Source: an uncultured Oscillospiraceae bacterium (GTDB taxonomy: Bacteria; Bacillota; Clostridia; Oscillospirales; Oscillospiraceae). From it: a DNA stretch of 8,014 nt. The stretch is taken from the NCBI GenBank assembly GCA_910577805.1, contig CAJTOE010000112.1:1-8014 (forward strand), written 5' to 3'. Each line of letters begins with the position of its first letter. Position 1 is the stretch's first letter. Made by a program: the position numbers and the translations under genes. A model generated the notes under the pieces. That model did no database searches. It was not told the origin of the DNA and saw only the letters and a program-made list of their open reading frames with translations. This document shows, one piece after another, positions 1 through 4,395 of this stretch.

Positions 1-409
1 AGATTTTGCCCAGTGTGACCGTCATATCCCAGGCGCTGCCTAACCACTCCTCTATCGTGATGCCGCCCAACTCTGTGTCCAGAAATTCCTTCAGCAGCTT
101 GTACATTGCATCCTGAAGCCCCTCCCGGTCCATGCCGTCCACCACCACCTTCAGACCGCAGGCTCCCAGGAATGCCGCTGCCACCGCAGCCACCGCTGGC
201 GGAGCAAACGCAAATGCCCGCGCCTCCAGCTTCGGGGAGATCAGACCCAGCAGCAGCGACAGGCACAGCAGAAACGCCGATATCACCGAAGCCGATGTAC
301 CGCCGCCCGTAGTGTCCTCCGCTGCATACGCCGCCGTGGACAGCAATACCATACTCATACACAGTGCCAGCGTCAGCCGGGTCCACCGGCTCCGAAACAG
401 CTTCTTCAT
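1..409 (-). CDS. Hypothetical secreted or membrane protein, N-terminal part (runs off window)
   Basis: I do not recognise this protein. The frame is open from an ATG at 409 to the window edge (136 complete codons seen). The start is supported by GGAGG seven bases upstream, which overlaps the stop of the preceding small gene. Residues 1-30 look like a signal peptide: basic MKKLFRSRWTR, a hydrophobic core, and a likely signal peptidase site after AYA. A Thr/Gly-rich linker follows, then two hydrophobic segments at about 43-58 and 67-86, and a more polar helical region with acidic and basic residues up to the edge. It is not SpoIIIAE, which has a different N-terminal region, although a sporulation gene was considered because of the neighbours. 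It appears to be translated together with the 53-residue gene upstream. A conjugative-element membrane protein or a filamentous-phage structural protein are possible, but neither is shown by the sequence. Confidence 0.55.
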   Translation of the reverse strand, partial: MKKLFRSRWTRLTLALCMSMVLLSTAAYAAEDTTGGGTSASVISAFLLCLSLLLGLISPKLEARAFAFAPPAVAAVAAAFLGACGLKVVVDGMDREGLQDAMYKLLKEFLDTELGGITIEEWLGSAWDMTVTLGKI

Positions 410-413
410 CCTC

Positions 414-575
414 TCACCTCCCCATTATTTTGATTAATGTCTTAAAGCAGCCAACCAACAGGCCTGCTGCCAGGACAACAAAGCTCCCTGCTGTTACGCC
501 CAGGGCCAGGATATCCGGAACAAATTCCATGATTTCCAGGCTGACAACCGCAAGCTCCAGCTCTGCCTGCTCCAT
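414..575 (-). CDS. Small single-span membrane protein, 53 aa, unknown
   Basis: This is a 53-residue ORF starting with ATG at 575, with GGGG six bases upstream. It has three parts: an acidic N-terminal stretch (MEQAELELAVVSLEIME), one hydrophobic span at about residues 21-42, and a short basic C-terminus (FKTLIKIMGR). No signal peptide is visible. The stop is four bases before the ATG of the next gene, and the GGGAGGTGA around the stop doubles as that gene's ribosome binding site, so the two are probably translationally coupled. The acidic-hydrophobic-basic layout resembles small coat proteins of filamentous phages and also many small holin-like or secretion-system membrane proteins. I cannot choose between these from sequence alone. 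No family name is assigned. Confidence 0.55.
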   Translation of the reverse strand: MEQAELELAVVSLEIMEFVPDILALGVTAGSFVVLAAGLLVGCFKTLIKIMGR

Positions 576-712
576 CACACACCCCACATTCTCACGAACA
601 TGAAGCCCAGCGCACAGCCCAGCACCACTCTGATCTGCGCTGCCGCACCTGGTTGATTTCCCGTTTGTTTACCTGCTTTTATTCTTCTTTTGCTGTCCCC
701 TATTGTATTCAC
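575..712 (-). CDS. Possible small membrane ORF, about 45 aa (weak)
   Basis: A short frame from GTG at 712 (or, less likely, TTG at 769 inside the terminator T-tract) ends in a TGA whose A is the first base of the next gene's ATG (TGATG). The product would have a basic N-terminal half (DSKRRIKAGKQ) and one hydrophobic segment near the C-terminus (VVLGCALGFMFV). The TGATG overlap and the membrane segment argue for a real gene. Against it, neither start has a convincing Shine-Dalgarno, and a possible -10 box overlaps the GTG start. It may instead be untranslated leader for the 53-residue gene. Confidence 0.28.
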   Translation of the reverse strand: MNTIGDSKRRIKAGKQTGNQPGAAAQIRVVLGCALGFMFVRMWGV

Positions 713-731
713 TTCTGGCGGTATTGAGCAA
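702..731 (-). promoter_or_regulatory. Weak candidate sigma-A promoter for the small membrane-protein genes
   Basis: On the minus strand, TACAAT (707-702) is a five-of-six match to TATAAT, and TTGCTC (731-726) lies 18 bases upstream with only the TTG core matching. It sits just after the SipL gene's terminator, where a new transcription unit would need a promoter. If real, RNA would start near 696-694, inside the doubtful 45-residue ORF, which favours the next gene as the first translated one. Confidence 0.28.
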
Positions 732-767
732 GCAGTGATTCGCAGATACAAAGGACCAAGAGCAATC

Positions 768-815
768 AAAAAAAATCCGGGCCGGGTTCACAGCGGAACC
801 CAGCCCGGATTTTTT
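768..815 (-). terminator. Rho-independent terminator after the SipL-type gene
   Basis: The arms pair as ATCCGGGC (775-782) with GCCCGGAT (803-810) and GGGTT (784-788) with AACCC (797-801), with one mismatch and an eight-base loop. On the minus strand the stem is followed by eight T residues (775-768). The stem starts directly at the SipL stop codon (816-814). The opposite side also has a T-run, so the structure could work in both directions, but no plus-strand gene is seen. Confidence 0.9.
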
Positions 816-2334
816 ATCGGACTCTTGGAATCAACAGCATCCGCCCAGAGGGTAGCGGCCCCTCCTCCAGCTCGTTGGCCTGGACGATCTCCTGGGAGGT
901 AGTGCCGTAGGCCTTGGCGATATCCCACAAGCCTTCTCCCGGCAGCGCCAGCCGCAGGACCACAGAGGGCTGGCTCCCATCAGGACGGCTGCGCTCCTCC
1001 CCCAGCTGGGCGGAGCTGACACAGCTCACCCGCTGCGGCGACAGCGTCATACAGTGGAAGTTCACATTGAAGCGCACCTCCACGCCCCCCGCAGACGGCG
1101 CGGCGAACACCTCGTCGGGGCACTGGCACGAGCAAAGACACGTCCGCCCCTCCGGGCAGTCCACCCGGACGCTCACCGGGAACGTCTTTTGGATGGACTG
1201 AAGCATATCTTCCTCGTCCAGGAACAGCACAGTCAAGCAGGCCTCGACGGTCAGCACCATCTGTTCTCCCTCCCGGCTGCGGGTGGTCTCGCCCAGAGCT
1301 ACCCAGGCATCTACCACACTGCGGGCCAGGGACGGCGTCTCCAGCAGCTCCCGGACATTCTGAGGCCGCGTACTGTCCTCCTCCAGCCGCTGGAAGGTGT
1401 AGACCGCCTGCTTCACGTCCATCTGCTTGGCCGTGCTGTAGGCGTCCCGGAGCAGATTCAGCGTCCGGCGGCACCGGACCTCCGCCTGGGCCAGAAGCTC
1501 CAGGTCCAGGTCCACCGACCGGCCGTCCTCACTGGGCCGGCCCTCCAGCTCCGACAGGACCACCAACACCCGGCACTCCCCGTCCTCGCCTGCACCGCCC
1601 GCCTCCATGGTCTGGGAGAAGGGCAGCGACTGGCGCTGCGCCATCAACGTCCCGTCCTCTCCCTGGTAGAGCATCTGCACGTTTACCTCGCCCTTGAAAA
1701 TGAGCTTTGCGCCGATGAGCTTGCATTCGCTGCACACCGGCTCCGCCCGCAGAGACAGTATCTTCGCCAAGGCCTGGTTCCCGGACACCCGGAGCTGCTC
1801 CGAGAAGCTGAACGGCTTCTCCTCCACCGCGCAGAGCTGGTCCGCCTCCTGCTGCTGGAGCTGCTGCTGGACCCCCTGCTCCTCTCCCTCCAGAATGCCC
1901 TGGCACACGTCCAGGTCCACCGGCTGAAAGGCCGCGATGTCGATTGCCAGATCCGCCCGCAGCAGGACTTTCCGGGGGTTCAAAACACGGGCCTCCGCCC
2001 AGCGCAGGCGCACCGCGGCGGTGACCTGGCCCTGACTGGTGAAGCCGGAGGCCTCCGCCTGTGCGCTGAAGGGCAGGGATGCTTCCATGCACTTCAAGCC
2101 CTCCCCGCCCTCTGGCTGGTACAGAATGGAGGCCCGTACCGTGCCGGATACTCCGGCGGCGCCCTCACGGGCCTGCTTGCCGGTCAGGTAGGCCTGGCCG
2201 CACACCTGCACGATGCGTAAGATGTCCGGGCAGGCGTCCGGCACAATGGCCTCCAGCGTTTCTTCCTGACACAGGGTCACATCCGCGACCCGCTCAAAAT
2301 AGTGAATCTGTTCCCGATCAAATAATAATTCCAT
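814..2334 (-). CDS. sipL: SipL-type spore coat morphogenesis protein (SPOCS/DUF3794 repeats plus LysM)
   Basis: This 506-residue protein has the architecture of SipL, the clostridial protein that binds the SpoIVA ATPase and is required for coat assembly around the forespore. The N-terminal half carries SPOCS (DUF3794) signatures: IVPDACPDILRI at about residues 30-41, and a second repeat at about 185-285 beginning near FSFSEQLRVSG. A more divergent third unit spans roughly 330-430. The last 49 residues are a LysM-type domain (LRLALPGEGLWDIAKAYG...IVQANEL...LLIP), the region that contacts SpoIVA in C. difficile SipL. I place the start at ATG 2334, with AAGGGAGAGGA upstream; a GTG at 2370 in the same frame has no such site and lies inside a hairpin loop. 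The gene follows spoVM by 64 bases and has its own terminator. Function by family is well supported; the exact orthology to C. difficile SipL is inferred, since other LysM/SPOCS paralogues occur in Clostridia. Confidence 0.87.
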   Translation of the reverse strand: MELLFDREQIHYFERVADVTLCQEETLEAIVPDACPDILRIVQVCGQAYLTGKQAREGAAGVSGTVRASILYQPEGGEGLKCMEASLPFSAQAEASGFTSQGQVTAAVRLRWAEARVLNPRKVLLRADLAIDIAAFQPVDLDVCQGILEGEEQGVQQQLQQQEADQLCAVEEKPFSFSEQLRVSGNQALAKILSLRAEPVCSECKLIGAKLIFKGEVNVQMLYQGEDGTLMAQRQSLPFSQTMEAGGAGEDGECRVLVVLSELEGRPSEDGRSVDLDLELLAQAEVRCRRTLNLLRDAYSTAKQMDVKQAVYTFQRLEEDSTRPQNVRELLETPSLARSVVDAWVALGETTRSREGEQMVLTVEACLTVLFLDEEDMLQSIQKTFPVSVRVDCPEGRTCLCSCQCPDEVFAAPSAGGVEVRFNVNFHCMTLSPQRVSCVSSAQLGEERSRPDGSQPSVVLRLALPGEGLWDIAKAYGTTSQEIVQANELEEGPLPSGRMLLIPRVR

Positions 2335-2341
2335 TGGTTTG

Positions 2342-2391
2342 TCCTCTCCCTTGCACTGGTGTGGTAACACACAATATGCGCAGGGAGAGGA
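2342..2391 (-). promoter_or_regulatory. Hairpin sequestering the sipL Shine-Dalgarno
   Basis: A perfect 10-bp inverted repeat, TCCTCTCCCT (2342-2351) and AGGGAGAGGA (2382-2391), brackets the spoVM-sipL gap. An inner perfect stem, GTGTG (2359-2363) with CACAC (2368-2372), closes on a four-base loop. In the minus-strand RNA the 3' arm is the sipL ribosome binding site (AGGGAGAGGA, seven bases before ATG). No T-run follows, so this is not a terminator. The 5' arm begins eight bases after the spoVM stop, so a ribosome terminating on spoVM would cover it and free the sipL site. That coupling is inferred. Confidence 0.6.
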
Positions 2392-2398
2392 TTTTATG

Positions 2399-2479
2399 TC
2401 ATGTATCGGATTTCAAGCCAAAAATTTTCCGCAGCAAGCCCCGCAGACACTTGGGGGAACGTACCACCACGATGCTCAT
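2399..2479 (-). CDS. spoVM: SpoVM, 26-residue coat-anchoring amphipathic peptide
   Basis: This tiny gene encodes 26 residues, the same length as B. subtilis SpoVM, beginning MSIVVVRSPKCLRGLLRK. From memory of the B. subtilis peptide, identical positions are Pro9, Lys10, Leu12, Gly14, Arg17 and Gly21, with hydrophobic residues conserved at 3, 6, 15, 16 and 19. Pro9 is the residue known to matter for SpoVM's curvature-sensing helix. SpoVM inserts on the mother-cell face of the outer forespore membrane and recruits SpoIVA. The start at ATG 2479 is strongly supported by GGGAGGGAGG seven bases upstream. The gene lies 84 bases after xerD and 64 before the SipL-type gene, whose family also works on SpoIVA. 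Differences from the B. subtilis peptide include Cys11 for Phe and Arg13 for Gly. A chance ORF is unlikely given length, spacing, ribosome binding site, sequence match and neighbours. Confidence 0.86.
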   Translation of the reverse strand: MSIVVVRSPKCLRGLLRKIFGLKSDT

Positions 2480-2548
2480 AAAAAAGCCTCCCTCCCGAAC
2501 AGTCTGGCCGATACCGGCTTACTCCAGTATATGGCCCGCGGGAGGGAG
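2480..2548 (-). terminator. Terminator-like hairpin after xerD whose 3' arm is the spoVM ribosome binding site
   Basis: A perfect 10-bp inverted repeat joins CTCCCTCCCG (2488-2497) and CGGGAGGGAG (2539-2548). Between the arms a second helix forms: GGCC (2506-2509) with GGCC (2533-2536), ATAC (2511-2514) with GTAT (2527-2530), then GG with CC, closing on a six-base loop. In minus-strand RNA the outer 3' arm is followed by one C and six U residues (2485-2480), as in an intrinsic terminator, but the same arm is the spoVM Shine-Dalgarno and the U-run is the spacer to its ATG. The element can therefore end xerD transcripts and hide the spoVM start in any read-through RNA. Confidence 0.68.
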
Positions 2549-2554
2549 TGTGAC
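2526..2554 (-). promoter_or_regulatory. Candidate sigma-E promoter for spoVM (and sipL)
   Basis: On the minus strand, CATATACT (2533-2526) matches the sigma-E -10 consensus CATACAMT at seven of eight positions. TCACACT (2553-2547) matches the -35 consensus KMATATT at five of seven. The spacer is 13 bases, slightly short of the usual 14-15. B. subtilis spoVM and the coat-anchoring genes of this class are expressed in the mother cell under sigma-E. Transcription would begin near 2519, downstream of the outer 5' arm of the surrounding hairpin, leaving a leader of about 40 bases with a free ribosome binding site. No start site has been mapped. Confidence 0.48.
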
Positions 2555-2563
2555 ACTCTTTCT

Positions 2564-3445
2564 TCAAGCCCTTGGGTGGGCCCGCTGGTAAACGTCTTTG
2601 ATGCGCTGATTCAGCAGCCGGGAGTAAATCTGCGTGGACGAGATGTCCGCATGGCCCAGCATCTCCTGGATAGAGCGCAGGTCCGCCCCGTTTTCCAGCA
2701 GATGGGCGGCGAAGGAATGGCGCAGGGTGTGGGGGGTGATCTCCTTCTCGATGCCCGCCTTTTCCTGATAAAACTTGATAAGCTTCCAAAACCCCTGACG
2801 GCTCATACGCTCCCCGCTCATGTTCACAAACAGGGCCGGCTCGTCCGCCTCCTCCACCAGCTGGGGCCGCACCTCCATCACATACTTATGCAGCGCCCGC
2901 ACCGCTGTCTGGTACAGGGGGATGATACGCTCCCGCCCCTTGCTGGTACACCGCAGCACGCTGCCGGGCAAATTCAGATCGTCCAGGTCCAGAGAAATCA
3001 ACTCGCTGACCCGGATGCCGGTGGCGTACAGAAGCTCCAGCATCGCCCGGTCCCGGTAGCCCTTCAGGTCGGTACACTGGGGCTGCTCCAAAAACAGCTC
3101 CACTTCCTTGCCGGTCAAAATCTGCGGAAGTTTTCGTTCCACCTTGGCGGGGGCCACGCCCTTTGCGGGGTTCTGATCCATCAGCCCCCGCTGGACCAGA
3201 TAGTTATAAAAGGATTTCAGGGAGGCCAGCGACCGGGTCACCGTGGCGGCAGATTTGCCCCGTCCGGTCAGCACACGGACATAGTGATCCACCTGCTTTG
3301 CGGTCACCTGAAGCAGCGTCGTATCCTGCATCTGCATCTCGGCCTCAAACTGCCGCACATCCCGCAGGTAGGAGCTTACCGTGTTGCCAGAGGCTTTTTT
3401 CTCGGTTTTCAGATAGGCTTCGTATGCATCCAGCAGCTCTGACAC
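2564..3445 (-). CDS. xerD: Site-specific tyrosine recombinase XerD
   Basis: This 293-residue protein has the normal length and two-domain form of XerD. With XerC it resolves chromosome dimers at dif before division. The N-terminal SAM-like core-binding domain covers about residues 1-85 and the catalytic domain about 105-290. All catalytic residues are visible: Arg145 (TGIRVSEL), Lys169 (CTSKGRERIIP), His239 and Arg242 (PHTLRHSFA), His265 (LGHADISSTQ) and the nucleophile Tyr274 (QIYSRL). The start is a GTG at 3445 with a purine-rich GAGGGAGTGAGGGG just upstream. The gene follows spoIIM by 28 bases and is probably cotranscribed with it; the spoIIM-xerD pairing is common in Firmicutes, which supports XerD over XerC or an element integrase. 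It ends 15 bases before the hairpin shared with spoVM. No truncation or missing residue is seen. Confidence 0.94.
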   Translation of the reverse strand: MSELLDAYEAYLKTEKKASGNTVSSYLRDVRQFEAEMQMQDTTLLQVTAKQVDHYVRVLTGRGKSAATVTRSLASLKSFYNYLVQRGLMDQNPAKGVAPAKVERKLPQILTGKEVELFLEQPQCTDLKGYRDRAMLELLYATGIRVSELISLDLDDLNLPGSVLRCTSKGRERIIPLYQTAVRALHKYVMEVRPQLVEEADEPALFVNMSGERMSRQGFWKLIKFYQEKAGIEKEITPHTLRHSFAAHLLENGADLRSIQEMLGHADISSTQIYSRLLNQRIKDVYQRAHPRA

Positions 3446-3473
3446 GTCCCCTCACTCCCTCTCTCTCAAATTT

Positions 3474-4103
3474 TCAAAATGCACCCAGCACCGACCGGGC
3501 CGCTGCCGACAGCAGGTCCGGCAGTACGAACAGCTCCAGGGCCACACACAAGGCCGCCGCCCCGGCGCACAGCCCGCACCGGAACAGATAATCCGGGCCG
3601 TAGGGAAGGGGCCAGCTCCCCTCGCCCAGCCCCCGGCGAAGCATCCCATAGGCCCCCAGCATTCCCTGCCCCCCCAGGACAAACAGTGCCGGAGCCCATA
3701 AAACAGCGGGCAGACCGAACAGACAGAGGGCGCATAAAAAGCCCTCCGGACCCAGCAGCCGGTAGAAGCACCCGGCGGAAAACGAGAACAAAAAGCCCCG
3801 CACGCCGAACAGCACCGGCAGACCCACCACACCGATGGCGGTGAACCCCAGGACGAACGCGGCAAGGAGGAAACGGAACTGCTCCCATACTGCGTTCCAG
3901 AAGCCCGGAGCGGGCGTTTCCTCCGCCGCATAGCGGAAGTAGGAGGTCAGATACCCGCTCAACGCCTGGGCACCTTCTCCGTCCATCCAGCCCGCGGCCA
4001 GACAGCCTGCCACGCCTCCCACCAGAAAAGCCGCGCCCAGAATCAGTCCGGCCACCGCCGTCTGGGAGGGCGCCGCCATGCGTAATCTTTTCCCTCTGAC
4101 CAC
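3474..4103 (-). CDS. spoIIM: Stage II sporulation protein M (SpoIIM)
   Basis: This is a 209-residue, very hydrophobic protein of the SpoIIM/DUF95 family. SpoIIM is the membrane scaffold of the DMP complex (SpoIID, SpoIIM, SpoIIP) that remodels septal peptidoglycan so the mother cell can engulf the forespore. Membrane segments are visible at about 17-38, 77-99, 121-145 and 172-195, with a shorter hydrophobic stretch near 100-115. A soluble loop at about 40-75 (DGEGAQALSGYLTSYFRY) sits between the first two. The start chosen is GTG at 4103, with GAGGTG seven bases upstream; an in-frame ATG at 4079 is the alternative and would remove eight basic residues. Length agrees with the roughly 215 residues of B. 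subtilis SpoIIM, and xerD directly downstream is the expected partner. A sigma-E-like promoter lies just upstream. Confidence 0.9.
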   Translation of the reverse strand: MVRGKRLRMAAPSQTAVAGLILGAAFLVGGVAGCLAAGWMDGEGAQALSGYLTSYFRYAAEETPAPGFWNAVWEQFRFLLAAFVLGFTAIGVVGLPVLFGVRGFLFSFSAGCFYRLLGPEGFLCALCLFGLPAVLWAPALFVLGGQGMLGAYGMLRRGLGEGSWPLPYGPDYLFRCGLCAGAAALCVALELFVLPDLLSAAARSVLGAF

Positions 4104-4122
4104 AGACCATCACCTCGTGACA

Positions 4123-4150
4123 AGCCTATGCTGTTTGAGAAAAAAATAGA
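4123..4150 (-). promoter_or_regulatory. Candidate sigma-E promoter for spoIIM-xerD
   Basis: On the minus strand, CATAGGCT (4130-4123) matches six of eight positions of the sigma-E -10 consensus. An AT-rich TCTATTT (4150-4144) lies 13 bases upstream as a poor -35. The spacing equals that of the spoVM candidate. The leader would be under 20 bases, with GAGGTG right after the start site. B. subtilis spoIIM is sigma-E dependent, which makes a promoter here expected, but the match alone is weak. Confidence 0.35.
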
Positions 4151-4298
4151 CGTTCTGCCGCAGGCCTCATATTTCTTCTGATTTTACTATATCTGTTTCT
4201 GGGAAAAGAAGCAAGAGGTTTGGGGAAATTTCTCAAATTTCGTCATTTCAGTCAATACTTTATGTCAACATTATTATGTAAACTACGCAACCGGCAGT

Positions 4299-4329
4299 AA
4301 CGGGGAGTCCTCTGGAAGGACTCCCCGTT
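4299..4329. repeat. Perfect 13-bp hairpin without a T-tract, downstream of scfB
   Basis: AACGGGGAGTCCT (4299-4311) and AGGACTCCCCGTT (4317-4329) pair perfectly around a five-base loop. It lies about 67 bases after the scfB stop, where a terminator is expected, yet neither strand has a T-run after the stem. It may block 3' exonucleases or terminate with help from a factor. Confidence 0.7.
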
Positions 4330-4395
4330 GTGCCTCAATATAGTTGTGCCGAGGGCGGATTTAAGTCCGAAAATCAGCATTTTTGTGGTTTTTCG

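Larger units (their letters stand above)
4104..4395. other. Intergenic gap between scfB and spoIIM, AT-richer than its surroundings
   Basis: No gene is supported here on either strand. From the scfB side it holds a 13-bp perfect hairpin at 4299-4329. A tract clearly richer in A and T than the flanking genes follows at about 4130-4290, with isolated TTGACA and TTGACT hexamers at a non-canonical distance from any good -10. A perfect 17-bp palindrome, GAAATTTCTCAAATTTC, lies at 4225-4241 (7-bp half-sites, three-base centre) and could be an operator. The sigma-E-like spoIIM promoter is at the low-coordinate end. The tract is where spoIIM regulation should lie. Confidence 0.6.

Noticed and set aside
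1..769. spoIIIA operon (AC-AD-AE) as identity of the small membrane genes
   Set aside because: The sizes and sequences do not fit. SpoIIIAD is about 130 residues, and the signal-peptide protein does not resemble the SpoIIIAE N-terminus.
1846..1875. CTGCTG-type short repeats that might be a microsatellite or array
   Set aside because: They encode a Gln-rich linker in the SipL-type protein (QQQLQQQ) and are too short and irregular to be a separate repeat element. No CRISPR-like array was seen anywhere.
1054..2220. Long plus-strand open frame (388 codons) opposite the SipL-type gene
   Set aside because: Its product is Leu/His/Gln/Arg-rich with no domain, which is the usual antisense shadow of a GC-rich gene. 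The minus-strand frame has SPOCS and LysM signatures.
2351..2379. Sigma-E promoter for sipL built on GCATATT (2379-2373)
   Set aside because: The -35-like heptamer is perfect, but at 13-15 bases downstream no sequence resembles CATACAMT.
2394..2789. Minus-strand frame overlapping the xerD 3' end and spoVM in another phase
   Set aside because: It is a Pro/Gly/Arg-rich shadow. xerD keeps all catalytic residues in its own frame and spoVM has the ribosome binding site.
2339..3442. Plus-strand open frame (367 codons) across xerD and spoVM
   Set aside because: It is composed of antisense codons of xerD, with no motif and no plausible start signal.
2564..3445. Integrase of a mobile element
   Set aside because: The size, motifs and position directly after spoIIM fit housekeeping XerD. 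No attachment repeats or excision gene are visible.
4240..4268. Sigma-A promoter using TTGACA at 4268-4263
   Set aside because: At the 17-base spacing the -10 position reads TGACGA, which is not a credible -10 box.
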